Of a DNA stretch of 53,792 nucleotides, positions 7,506 to 15,781 are shown piece after piece (positions within the stretch are counted from its first letter, which is position 1; each line of letters starts with the position of its first letter). Source of the DNA: an uncultured Victivallis sp. (GTDB taxonomy: Bacteria > Verrucomicrobiota > Lentisphaeria > Victivallales > Victivallaceae); contig NZ_CALXSK010000022.1 of assembly GCF_944391105.1 (NCBI RefSeq), forward strand, positions 1-53,792, in the 5' to 3' direction. The position numbers and the translations under genes were made by a program. The notes beneath the pieces were generated by a model. The model made no database searches. It saw nothing but the letters and a program-made list of their open reading frames with translations, and had not been told where the DNA came from.

Positions 7506-8375
7506 ATGTTCACGGCGTTTGAGCTGTTTCTGAGCGACGAGGTGCAGTCGCTGATCGACCATTTTGCGGCGGTGCTCGATCTGCGCGTGACCTTTTTTTC
7601 GGCGGACGGACGGGAACTGCGCCGCGGCCGCCACATGCGCAACAGCGACTACTGCGCGATGGTTCAGCAGGAGATCGGCACGCTGAAAGAGTGTCTCTCC
7701 ATGGATACGGCGAAACGGGCCGAGGCGGTCGCAAAGCGGGGCATCATCGACTACCGCTGCCACGCGGGGTTGCGCGAAGCGATCGCACCGGTCTTCATCC
7801 ACGACAAGCTCGCGGGCTTCCTGATGATTGGACAATTCCGGACCGGAGACGAAGTGCCGGGCTGCATGCTGAGCCGCTGCACGAGCGCCGAACAGCGTGA
7901 ACGGCTTGAAAAGGCGTTCCACGATCTTCCGGAGTTCAACGCCGAAAAGCTCGAAGACATGCTCGGACTCTTCAAGATGCTGATCGACTACATCGTCGTG
8001 CGCGAACTGGCCGTGCTGCAGGGCGACCGGCTCCGCCACGAGATCGACCGCTATCTGGAACTCCACTGCACCGAGGATATCCGGCTGCCGGAAATGGCGC
8101 GCAAACTCGGGCGCAGCGTCTCGACCATTTCGCAGTTTCTGCGCCGCAACTACCAGACGAGCTTCAAGGAGCTGCTCATCGAGCGCCGGCTCGAAAAGGC
8201 CGAGGAGTTCTGGCGCGCAAATCCGGAGGCAACCGTCGGAGAGGCGGCATTCGCGGCGGGATTCACCGACCAGTTCTACTTTTCGCGCGTGTTCCGCAAA
8301 CGGCGCGGGATTCCCCCCGGCGAATACCGCGACCGCAAACGCCGGGAGTCTCAACCCGACAAACGCGACAATTAG
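7506..8375 (+). CDS. PocR-domain AraC-family transcriptional regulator
   Basis: A 289-residue regulator. The N-terminal half (about 8-150) is a PocR sensory domain, with the pattern of a conserved Cys in LKECLSMD, DYRCHAGL, and the glycine-rich GFLMIGQF. PocR domains are thought to bind small hydrocarbon or sugar-derived ligands. The C-terminal 100 residues are two AraC helix-turn-helix units (LPEMARKLGRSVSTISQFLR, and the final GFTDQFYFSRVFRKRRG signature). The start has AAAGGAGG. Being divergent from nahK and the GH42 gene, it probably activates them. Its stop codon overlaps that of epmA on the opposite strand by two bases. Confidence 0.85.
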   Translation: MFTAFELFLSDEVQSLIDHFAAVLDLRVTFFSADGRELRRGRHMRNSDYCAMVQQEIGTLKECLSMDTAKRAEAVAKRGIIDYRCHAGLREAIAPVFIHDKLAGFLMIGQFRTGDEVPGCMLSRCTSAEQRERLEKAFHDLPEFNAEKLEDMLGLFKMLIDYIVVRELAVLQGDRLRHEIDRYLELHCTEDIRLPEMARKLGRSVSTISQFLRRNYQTSFKELLIERRLEKAEEFWRANPEATVGEAAFAAGFTDQFYFSRVFRKRRGIPPGEYRDRKRRESQPDKRDN

Positions 8376-9265
8376 GCCCGCACCATGCCGATGTCATCCG
8401 CGTCGCAGAAGATCATCGCGAGCCGGTCGAGACCCATTGCGCAACCGGAACTCGCGGGCAGTCCGCGCTCCAGCGCGGCGAAGAACTCCACGGGTTCAGG
8501 GTATGCGTGCATGCCGGCTTCGGCGCGGAACTTCAGCGCAGCCCGGAACCGCGCCTTCTGTTCGGCCGCATCGGTGAGTTCGCCGAACGCGTTCGCCAGT
8601 TCGATCCCGGCGATGTAGAGTTCCCAGCGCTCCGCCACCGTCGGATCCGAGACGCTCAGCTGCGCGAGCGAGGCGCGGTTCGCGGGGTAGTCGCAGAGAA
8701 ACGTGAGCTTTCCGCGCCCGAGTTGCGGTTCGATCTTCGTAACCATGAGTTCATCGAAACGATCCGCCGCATCGGCTTCGGCGGCCGTACATCCCGCATA
8801 GCGCCGGAACGCTTCGTCGACCGTGACGAATTCATAACTTCCGAGGTCGACGGGCATGCCGCCGTATTCGATCCGGGTGGAGCCGAGCACCTGTTCCGCC
8901 GCGCGGCGGACAAAATCCGCGGTGAAAACCGCCTGTTCACGGTACGCCATGCCGCGGCAGTAGAATTCGAGCATCGTGAACTCCTCGCGGTGTTTGCGGC
9001 CGAACTCATTCGCACGGAAGCAGACGCCGATCTGGAAGATCTTCTCCATTCCGTCGGCCAGCAGTACCTTCATCGCAAGTTCGGGGCTGGTCCGCAGAAA
9101 ATCCCCCTCGGCGCGCACCGATTCGATGTACTCCTCCGGCGCAGGCGCGTGGATCTTCACCGGAGTCTCGACCTCAATGTAACCGGCGTCGTAGAAAAAA
9201 GCCCGAATCGCCCGGAAGAGTTCGGAACGAAGTTTCAAATTCCGCAGTTTTTCCGCATTCATCAT
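8372..9265 (-). CDS. epmA: EpmA-like elongation factor P lysine ligase (truncated class II LysRS)
   Basis: EpmA attaches (R)-beta-lysine to a conserved lysine of EF-P, which helps ribosomes pass proline runs. The 297-residue protein is a class II lysyl-tRNA synthetase catalytic domain without the N-terminal anticodon-binding domain: motif 1 around GYIEVETPVK, motif 2 FRANEFGRKHREEFTMLEFY, and motif 3 GCAMGLDRLAM near the C-terminus. I chose 9265 (ATGATG after GAGGGGG) because EpmA homology starts there. Neither efp nor epmB lies in the window. Three bases after its start comes the dense Pro/Ala secreted protein gene, 14 bp upstream on the same strand. Confidence 0.83.
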   Translation of the reverse strand: MMNAEKLRNLKLRSELFRAIRAFFYDAGYIEVETPVKIHAPAPEEYIESVRAEGDFLRTSPELAMKVLLADGMEKIFQIGVCFRANEFGRKHREEFTMLEFYCRGMAYREQAVFTADFVRRAAEQVLGSTRIEYGGMPVDLGSYEFVTVDEAFRRYAGCTAAEADAADRFDELMVTKIEPQLGRGKLTFLCDYPANRASLAQLSVSDPTVAERWELYIAGIELANAFGELTDAAEQKARFRAALKFRAEAGMHAYPEPVEFFAALERGLPASSGCAMGLDRLAMIFCDADDIGMVRA

Positions 9266-9279
9266 CGTCCCCCTCGCCG

Positions 9280-10374
9280 TCACTTCCGGTTGCGCCGGAA
9301 GCAGTCCGTGTAAGGCTTCGCGGCAGGAGCGGGCGTCACCCACTCCCAGCCGTTCTTCTCGGCCTCGTCAATGAACCGCTTCGGCTTCTTCACGTCGAAC
9401 GCGCGCAGAAAAATCCGCGCCCCGTAGCGACGCTGAAACTCCAGAACCGGTTCAACCGCCTCCTCCGCAGAGCGCGGAACCGCAACCGTGTAACTCACAT
9501 CCGCAAGCGGCAACGGCCGGAACTCCCGGAAATCCTCCGCCACGCCGAACGGCGCGGGAGCGACGAAGAGCGGCAGATGTTCCGCCCGGGCGCGCACGAT
9601 CCGCGCCCGTTCCAGGGCGTCCGGAGCCGCGCCGAGATCGATCCCGGCCAGAGCCGGATGTTCTCCGACCTGCTCCGCAACCACCGCGAGCGAAGCGGCC
9701 GGCAACGCCGAACAGTCGAGCAGCGCCGGGACGCCCGCGGCCTGCGCCGCATCGAGCCGCGCCAGCGGATTCTCCCCCGGCGTGAAACGCAGCAGATTCG
9801 CACCGGATCTCACTGCGCTCCGCACCGCTTCCGCCGTAAACGGTTCCGGCAGCGTGCAGCCGCGCCGCAGCGACGGGCCGGTCACGCGCGCGGAATATTC
9901 CGACTTGAAGTGTTCCGGCAGCTCCCAATCGGCAAGCTCCGCGTTTACAAGACGATAAAACGCCTCACGCACATAGGGTGCGGCGAACGGATCATCCGGG
10001 AACTCACCGAGCGCCTGCTTCAGCCGCTCGCTTTCCGGAAGCAGACAGACCAGCTCTCCGACCTCCCCGTAAACCTCTCCGTCATACAGAAAGAGACGCG
10101 CCGCCGCAACCGGATATTCCACGAGGAATTCCTGGCCGTCTCCGGCCGGGAGAAACCTCCGGCGCATCAACGGGACCGTCTCTTCGGCGGAAGCGAGAAA
10201 CCGCCAGGGGCGCGGCCCCGGTTCCACCAGCCACAGCACCGGGCAGGAGTCCGCAAGGCGGCGGAGCGCCTCCCGCTCCGCTTCCCCGGGCAGCGTGCAG
10301 CGAAACTGCGCCGCGGCCGCGGCCGGAACGGCGGCGGCAAACATGGCGAACAACAGCAGCAGCGGGATCTTCAT
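9280..10374 (-). CDS. Hypothetical secreted protein (364 aa)
   Basis: Not recognised. A signal peptide (MKIPLLLLFAMFAAAVPAAA) is followed by about 340 soluble residues. The second half alternates short hydrophobic strands and helices (SGANLLRFTP, GVPALLDCSALP, HPALAGIDLGAA, ARIFLRAFDVKKPKRF), which suggests a degenerate TIM barrel such as those of putative glycosidase-like proteins, but I see no catalytic pair. It is very rich in Ala, Pro and Arg. It ends 14 bp before epmA, so the two are probably co-transcribed. GAAAGGAAT lies upstream of the ATG, with long spacing. Confidence 0.6.
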   Translation of the reverse strand: MKIPLLLLFAMFAAAVPAAAAAQFRCTLPGEAEREALRRLADSCPVLWLVEPGPRPWRFLASAEETVPLMRRRFLPAGDGQEFLVEYPVAAARLFLYDGEVYGEVGELVCLLPESERLKQALGEFPDDPFAAPYVREAFYRLVNAELADWELPEHFKSEYSARVTGPSLRRGCTLPEPFTAEAVRSAVRSGANLLRFTPGENPLARLDAAQAAGVPALLDCSALPAASLAVVAEQVGEHPALAGIDLGAAPDALERARIVRARAEHLPLFVAPAPFGVAEDFREFRPLPLADVSYTVAVPRSAEEAVEPVLEFQRRYGARIFLRAFDVKKPKRFIDEAEKNGWEWVTPAPAAKPYTDCFRRNRK

Positions 10375-10481
10375 GATCGAAACCGGATTCCTTTCTTTCG
10401 TTTCGACTTAAGATAACGTTTCTCTCCCTGAAAAGCAAGCCGCACCACGGATTTTTATCTCCTCATCTGCAGGATTTCCGG

Positions 10482-10509
10482 TTGTAATTCCGCCAAAAAC
10501 GATTATACT
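10482..10509 (+). promoter_or_regulatory. Putative sigma-70 promoter of the kinase gene
   Basis: TTGTAA (10482-10487), a 16-bp spacer and TATACT (10504-10509), followed by AGGAGG at 10532-10537 and the kinase ATG at 10542. Confidence 0.5.
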
Positions 10510-10541
10510 ATTCTGAATAAAAAGACGCAATAGGAGGAGAA

Positions 10542-12683
10542 ATGAGGCAGGACGATGCGACACAACCGGTCGGGACGGCACAGAACGACGCCCCCGACGC
10601 GACACTCGTGCTCGCCCCCGGAAAGGAATCCGTGACAGCGGGAGCCTCCGCCGATGAGATCGATCAGATCGATGCGCCGGATTTCGCGCACCGGTTCGAA
10701 TTCATCTGCAACTTCGCCGCCGGCGGAATGGGACGGGTCGCCAAGGCGCGGGACATCGTATTCAACCGCATCGTCGCGGTAAAAACGCTCAAGGAGCCGT
10801 TCAACCACGATCCGCATGCGATCCGGGCGTTCATCGAAGAGTGCCGGCTGAACGCGAGTCTCGACCACCCGTCGATCGTGCCGATCTATGCGATGGGACG
10901 CGGGCAGGACGGCAGCTGGGAAGCGGTCATGAAACTCATCAACGGCGCTTCGCTCCATGCGCTCATCGAGTCGGCCCGCGCCGCGGAAGAGAAGACCCGC
11001 CTCTCCTTCCGGCAGCGGCGCGCGGCGGTGATCGGCCGACTCGAATATTTCCTGAAGGTATGCGAAGTGATCGAATACTGCCACAGTCTGAAGATCGTCC
11101 ACGGCGACATCAAGCCGGCCAACATCCTGACCGGCCGGTTCGGCGAAGTCTACGTCATGGACTGGGGATGTGCGAGGCCGTTCGGAACCGTCCCGGAACG
11201 GCTCAGCGGAACCCCGAACTACCTGCCGCCGGAATTTCTGCGCGACCGGAAAGTGACGCCGCAGGTCGACGTGTTTTCCCTCGGCATGCTGCTTTTCGAA
11301 ATGGTCACGCTCCGACGCGGCTGGAACGGGAGTCCATCCGCAAGGGAGGAGGATGCCGACAGCGGGACCCGCTGCGACGTGCGGGCTCAGGCGGCGTTCC
11401 GCCGTTATCCGGACAATGCGAAAATCAACCGGCAGCTCGAAGCGATCATCCGCAAGGCGGTCCATCCCGATCCGGCACAGCGATACGAGAACGTCCATGA
11501 ACTTGCTGCCGACGTGCGCTGCTGCATCTACGACGAGGAGGTCAAGGCCGCGCCCGACAATCCCGTCCGCAAACTGTTCCGGACCCTCTACCGCCACCGC
11601 ACGACGACGATCCTTGCCGCTGCGGGAATCGTGCTCTTCTTCTGCGGCTGGCTGTTCCTGCTCTACTTTCACGCGAACGAGCGCGAACAGGAACGGACAC
11701 GCAACCTGATGCAGCGCCTGAAATTCCAGTCCTACAACGACGAACTTGCGATCGCGGTGGAGAAGAACGTTCTGCTCGCCCAGGCGCAACTGCTTTTGTT
11801 CGCAGACAATCTGATCGAGGACATGCAGGAGCCGAAGGAACGCGACAGCCGCTTCATCGACAACGAACATTACCGCGATCCGGCGGCAGCTCCACCCGGC
11901 ATGACCGTCTCGGAGCTCTATGCGCGCCCGGTCAATCTCGACTACATGGTGCGGATCGCCCCGGAAAATGCCGCCGCGTCTCCGCTGGAACTCCCCGGGG
12001 CGAAGCAGTACGTCGACATCTGCCGGAAAATCCTCTGCTACAATTTGAGCAGCCACGACGTGAATGAAAACCGTCCGGTCGCGGACGAGCTTCTCAGCGG
12101 GAAGCGGCCGATTCTGCGCCTTTTCGTGCGCTGGGCGAATCAGATCTGTTACAGTTATCCGGGCACGTACGAGGATCCCCGCGAACGCTCTTGCCAGCTG
12201 CGCTGGCGGGAACCGGGGGATTTCGGAAAAGGCAAACGAATCGTCTGGTCGGAACCGTATCCGGGCGAGAACGGAGAACTGCGCGTGAACTGCCGTTATC
12301 CGATGTTTGACCGCAAGGGAGAATTCCTCGGCGTCGCCGGGCTGGAACTCCGGCTCGACAGATTGTTCGAACCGGTCATACGCGGCTACACGCTCGACCC
12401 GATTCACGAATTCTATTACGTCGGCGAACGCAATACGGTCGTAACGGTTCTCGACGACCGGCTGGGCGTCTGGAAGGAGGGGGACGCACTCCCCGGGAAA
12501 GTTCCTGCCGCCGAAATCATCGCGATTGCGGACAAACTCAGACGGAGCGGTCGTCCGCAGCTTGAGACCACCGTCGGCGGCGCGAGCTACTTCGTCTCGG
12601 GAGCGCCGGTCGCCACCACGCGCGGAATGCTTGTGCAGCTGATCGAAACCGGCGTAATGGCGACCCACCATCATCAGGATTGA
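10542..12683 (+). CDS. Receptor-type Ser/Thr protein kinase with Cache-like sensor
   Basis: A 713-residue transmembrane Hanks-type kinase. The cytoplasmic kinase domain spans about residues 50-335: glycine loop AAGGMGRV (59-66), catalytic Lys81 (VAVKTL), catalytic loop IVHGDIKPANIL (about 184-195) and the metal motif DWG (about 206-208) in place of DFG. HRD is replaced by HGD, so it is a non-RD kinase. One membrane span follows at about 353-373 (LAAAGIVLFFCGWLFLLYF), then about 330 outer residues resembling a double Cache sensor (FDRKGEFLGVAGLELRLDRL is typical). An external ligand is therefore probably coupled to phosphorylation. Substrates are unknown; the next genes (EIIA-CBS and transporter) are candidates by position only. 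Confidence 0.85.
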   Translation: MRQDDATQPVGTAQNDAPDATLVLAPGKESVTAGASADEIDQIDAPDFAHRFEFICNFAAGGMGRVAKARDIVFNRIVAVKTLKEPFNHDPHAIRAFIEECRLNASLDHPSIVPIYAMGRGQDGSWEAVMKLINGASLHALIESARAAEEKTRLSFRQRRAAVIGRLEYFLKVCEVIEYCHSLKIVHGDIKPANILTGRFGEVYVMDWGCARPFGTVPERLSGTPNYLPPEFLRDRKVTPQVDVFSLGMLLFEMVTLRRGWNGSPSAREEDADSGTRCDVRAQAAFRRYPDNAKINRQLEAIIRKAVHPDPAQRYENVHELAADVRCCIYDEEVKAAPDNPVRKLFRTLYRHRTTTILAAAGIVLFFCGWLFLLYFHANEREQERTRNLMQRLKFQSYNDELAIAVEKNVLLAQAQLLLFADNLIEDMQEPKERDSRFIDNEHYRDPAAAPPGMTVSELYARPVNLDYMVRIAPENAAASPLELPGAKQYVDICRKILCYNLSSHDVNENRPVADELLSGKRPILRLFVRWANQICYSYPGTYEDPRERSCQLRWREPGDFGKGKRIVWSEPYPGENGELRVNCRYPMFDRKGEFLGVAGLELRLDRLFEPVIRGYTLDPIHEFYYVGERNTVVTVLDDRLGVWKEGDALPGKVPAAEIIAIADKLRRSGRPQLETTVGGASYFVSGAPVATTRGMLVQLIETGVMATHHHQD

Positions 12684-12698
12684 AGACGGAACAGGAAC

Positions 12699-12727
12699 TT
12701 GAAAACAACCGCATTTCATGGTAAAGT
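12699..12727 (+). promoter_or_regulatory. Putative promoter of the EIIA-CBS/transporter genes
   Basis: TTGAAA (12699-12704), a 17-bp spacer and TAAAGT (12722-12727), about 50 bp before the ATG at 12778. Confidence 0.45.
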
Positions 12728-12777
12728 AAAGGAAAAAACGGAATCCATCCCAGTTCTTCCGCGAGGAGTCTGAAACG

Positions 12778-13695
12778 ATGAGTGAAACCCCATACAACAT
12801 CGCCTGGAACATCATCAACCGGCTTTCAGCCGCCGACCCGGCGGAACTGTTCCGGAAACTCGCCTCGGATGCGGCCAAACTCGAACCGCTGCGAAAACGG
12901 GGAATCACGTCGAGCGCGATTCTCGACCTGGTCTGGGAACGCGAAAATCAGAGTCCTACCACAATCGGCTGCGGCCTGATCCTGCCGCACGCCCGGATTC
13001 CTCAGCTGGAATCGCTCTGCGCGGTCTGCGCCGTTCTGGAGAATCCGCTCGACTGCGAGACACCGGACGACATTCCGGTGATGTTCGGCTGCATGCTGCT
13101 GATTCCGGAGGAACGTCCGATGGAAGGGCTCCGCTTTATGGCGGACATTGCGGCGGTCATGCACAACCCCGCCCGGCGCGACCGGCTGCGCAGCTGCGAT
13201 TCGGCCGACGAGATGCTGCGTTTGTTCCGGGAGGTACGGAAACAGCGGCCGCCCGTGGTCATCGCTTCAGACATCATGGCTCCGCCGCGTCTTGTGCTGC
13301 CGCCGGAGATGCCGCTGCATGAGGCGACCCGCATGATGGCCGACATCCGCGCGTCGGCGGTTCCGGTTCTCGACGGAGAAACGCTCGTCGGAGAAATTCT
13401 GGCGGACGATCTCTTCAAGATCGGGGTCCCGGATTTCTTCTCGCAGCTCAAGAGCGTCGGATTCATCCGTTACTTCGATCCGTTCGAGGAGTATTTCTCG
13501 GTGGAGGCCGCCTCGAAGGTGGCCGACGTCATGAACAAGAGGTTCCACACCCTTCCGGAAGACGCGACGCTGATCGAAATCGTCTTCGCGATTTCGGTGC
13601 TGAAGTGTCCGCTCGTCTACATCGTCGGCGAACGCAACAAGCTGCTCGGAATCATCGACCGCACACTGCTTCTGAAACGAATCATTCATCTCTGA
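12778..13695 (+). CDS. PTS EIIA (fructose/nitrogen type) fused to a CBS pair
   Basis: A 305-residue soluble protein. Residues 1-155 form a PTS_EIIA_2 domain with the phosphorylatable His71 in GCGLILPHARIP. Residues about 165-305 are two CBS motifs (SDIMAPPRLVLPPEMPLHEA... and ADVMNKRFHTLPEDATLIEI), which usually bind adenine nucleotides. There is no EIIB or EIIC, so the EIIA domain is probably regulatory, like PtsN. The gene ends 10 bp before the ArsB/NhaD-type transporter, and both have GAGGAGTCTG ribosome sites. The simplest reading is that it gates that transporter according to phosphorylation state and energy charge; this is inference. Confidence 0.82.
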   Translation: MSETPYNIAWNIINRLSAADPAELFRKLASDAAKLEPLRKRGITSSAILDLVWERENQSPTTIGCGLILPHARIPQLESLCAVCAVLENPLDCETPDDIPVMFGCMLLIPEERPMEGLRFMADIAAVMHNPARRDRLRSCDSADEMLRLFREVRKQRPPVVIASDIMAPPRLVLPPEMPLHEATRMMADIRASAVPVLDGETLVGEILADDLFKIGVPDFFSQLKSVGFIRYFDPFEEYFSVEAASKVADVMNKRFHTLPEDATLIEIVFAISVLKCPLVYIVGERNKLLGIIDRTLLLKRIIHL

Positions 13696-13705
13696 GGAGT
13701 CTGCC

Positions 13706-15061
13706 ATGTTTCTCTCATCCGCTATGACAACCGGAGCGATCGAAGCTGCGAACGGCGCCGGAACCGGCACTCACATGTGGCTGGGGATTGCGATCTTCGT
13801 TCTCGCCTATATCCTCATCGCCTCCGAAAAGATCGACAAGACGATCGCCTCCATCCTCGGTGCGGGACTCATGGTCGCGGTCGGCGTCGCCGGTTTTTCC
13901 GAGATGCTCGGGAAAATCGACCTGAACGTGCTCGGGCTGCTCATCGGCATGATGGTGATGGTGAACATCATGGCGACCACCGGGGTCTTCGAATACCTCG
14001 CCGTGAAAATCGCGCGCCAGACGCGCGGCAACGGCGTGCTGGTCGTGCTTGAATTTCTGGCCGTAACCGCGTTCATTTCGGCCTTTATGGACAACGTCAC
14101 GACGGTCATTCTGATGGCCCCGGTGACGATCCTCATCACGCAGCTGCTGCGGCTGCCGACGGCGCCGGTCCTGATCCTCGAAGCGATCTTCTCGAACATC
14201 GGAGGAACCGCGACGCTGATCGGAGATCCGCCGAACATCCTCATCGGCGCGAGCTGCGGGCTTTCGTTCAACGACTTTCTGCTGAACCTCACTCCGGTGG
14301 TGATTCTCATCGCGGCGGCGAGTCTCGCGGTCGTGCTTTTCCAGATGCGCAAGAGTCTGCGGACCTCCCCGGGCGCCGTCGCCCAGGTTCGGATGACCGA
14401 ACCGAAACTCGCGATCCTCGATCCCGGACGGCTCTCGCGGTCGCTCTGGGTGTTCGCAATCGTGCTGCTCGGATTTTTCACGAGCCGGGCGACCGGGCTC
14501 GAACCGGGACTCATCGCGATCTGCGGTTCGTTCATCATGGCGCTGGTATGCAGAATCGAACTCTCCCAGATGCTCGAAAAGGTCGAGTGGAACACGATCC
14601 TCTTTTTCTGCGGGCTCTTCATGATGGTCGGGGCGCTCGAAATCGGCGGCGTATTCGAGAAACTCGGCGCCGAAATGATCGGCCTCACCCGCGGCAATTT
14701 CGCATTGACGATGATGGTCATCCTCTGGGGCAGCGCGCTGCTCTCGGCCGTGATCGACAACATTCCGCTGGTCATCTCGATGATTCCGCTCATCACGTCG
14801 ATCATCCCGGAGCTGGCGGAAAAGACCGGCATGAGCCCGGACCAGGTCCGCGAACCGCTCTTCTGGGCGCTCGCGCTCGGAGCCTGTCTCGGGGGCAACG
14901 GAACACTCATCGGCGCATCGGCAAACGTGGTTGTCTGCCAGATTGCACGCCGCAACCGATATCCGGTCAACTTCCGGCAGTTCACGCGGTACGGGTTTCC
15001 GCTGATGATCCTGTCGGTGGTGATCAGTTCGATTTATCTCTATTTGCGGTACATTTACTGA
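13706..15061 (+). CDS. ArsB/NhaD-superfamily ion transporter
   Basis: A 451-residue polytopic inner-membrane protein of the ion transporter superfamily (Na+/H+ antiporter NhaD, arsenite pump ArsB, P-protein). It has about 11-12 hydrophobic segments in two homologous halves. Each half carries the family signature: DNVTTVILMAPV and GDPPNILIGAS in the first, DNIPLVISMIPL and GGNGTLIGASAN in the second. These asparagine/glycine loops form the re-entrant hairpins for the ion site. Substrate cannot be read off; Na+/H+ exchange is most common for this bacterial subgroup. Its close coupling to the EIIA-CBS gene suggests post-translational control. Confidence 0.85.
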   Translation: MFLSSAMTTGAIEAANGAGTGTHMWLGIAIFVLAYILIASEKIDKTIASILGAGLMVAVGVAGFSEMLGKIDLNVLGLLIGMMVMVNIMATTGVFEYLAVKIARQTRGNGVLVVLEFLAVTAFISAFMDNVTTVILMAPVTILITQLLRLPTAPVLILEAIFSNIGGTATLIGDPPNILIGASCGLSFNDFLLNLTPVVILIAAASLAVVLFQMRKSLRTSPGAVAQVRMTEPKLAILDPGRLSRSLWVFAIVLLGFFTSRATGLEPGLIAICGSFIMALVCRIELSQMLEKVEWNTILFFCGLFMMVGALEIGGVFEKLGAEMIGLTRGNFALTMMVILWGSALLSAVIDNIPLVISMIPLITSIIPELAEKTGMSPDQVREPLFWALALGACLGGNGTLIGASANVVVCQIARRNRYPVNFRQFTRYGFPLMILSVVISSIYLYLRYIY

Positions 15062-15082
15062 AAGGCCCGGAACTTTTTCGCC

Positions 15083-15781
15083 ATGCACACCTTTTTTACG
15101 GAAAATCTTCTCGCACCGGGAGCGTCCGCGGAACTCAATGCGCGCGAGCGCGATCACCTCTTCAAAACGCTGCGGGCGCGGCCCGGCGACGCGGTCGAAC
15201 TCCTCGACGGGCGCGGCGGCCGCATGACGGGCGTGGTTCGCGAGGGGCGCACGATCGAAATCCTCACGGCGGAACGGACGCCGGAACCGGAGAAAAAACT
15301 CCATCTCTGCTGCGCCGTGCCGCGCCGTGCGAAATTCGACGTGCTGCTCAAACAGGCCGCCGAACTCGGCGTCTGGTCGATCCGGCTCATCGAGTGCGAG
15401 CGTTCGGTCGCCAAACCCGAGGGCAGCGACCGCTGGCAGACGCTGCTGCAGGAGGGGTGCAAACAGTCGAAGAACCCGTTTCTTCCCCGCATCGCCGCGC
15501 CGGTTTCCCTCGCAACGCTGCTTGGGCAGCTCAAGGCGGAACGGATCCGGGGCTTTTTCGGCGCGATCCGTTCCGCGGGGAGCTGCGCGTGCGCGGATGA
15601 TGCCGATCAGTTCGCCTGGCTGGTCGGCCCGGAAGGGGGATTCACCGACGAAGAGGAAACCGCAATGCGCTCCGCTGGCGTATGCGGACTGAATCTCGGC
15701 CCATACGTACTCCGGCTCGAAACTGCCGCGGTCTGCGGACTGGCGGTACTGCGACAGAAAATGGAGGCAACGCAATCATGA
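15083..15781 (+). CDS. rsmE: 16S rRNA (uracil-1498-N3)-methyltransferase RsmE
   Basis: RsmE methylates U1498 in the decoding region of 16S rRNA using S-adenosylmethionine. The 232-residue protein has a small N-terminal PUA-like RNA-binding domain and a C-terminal SPOUT knot, seen in AELGVWSIRLIECERSV, EGCKQSKNPFLP, the cofactor loop LVGPEGGFTDEEE (about 178-190) and LGPYVLRLETAAV. No strong ribosome site precedes the ATG at 15083, which lies 21 bp after the transporter stop, so translation may be coupled. Its TGA overlaps the next ATG. Confidence 0.92.
   Translation: MHTFFTENLLAPGASAELNARERDHLFKTLRARPGDAVELLDGRGGRMTGVVREGRTIEILTAERTPEPEKKLHLCCAVPRRAKFDVLLKQAAELGVWSIRLIECERSVAKPEGSDRWQTLLQEGCKQSKNPFLPRIAAPVSLATLLGQLKAERIRGFFGAIRSAGSCACADDADQFAWLVGPEGGFTDEEETAMRSAGVCGLNLGPYVLRLETAAVCGLAVLRQKMEATQS

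Noticed and set aside
10542..12683. The kinase as a pseudokinase because HRD is HGD
   Set aside because: The catalytic Asp, the ATP-binding Lys81, the glycine loop and the metal-binding Asp are all present, so activity is expected.
10503..12908. 801-codon minus-strand frame opposite the kinase
   Set aside because: The kinase has all its motifs in the plus frame; the antisense reading has none.
12778..13695. A complete sugar-importing PTS
   Set aside because: Only an EIIA domain is present; the neighbour is an ion transporter of another superfamily.
13715..15775. 686-codon minus-strand frame opposite the transporter and rsmE
   Set aside because: It is low-complexity, Arg/Asp/His-rich, and antisense to two clear genes.
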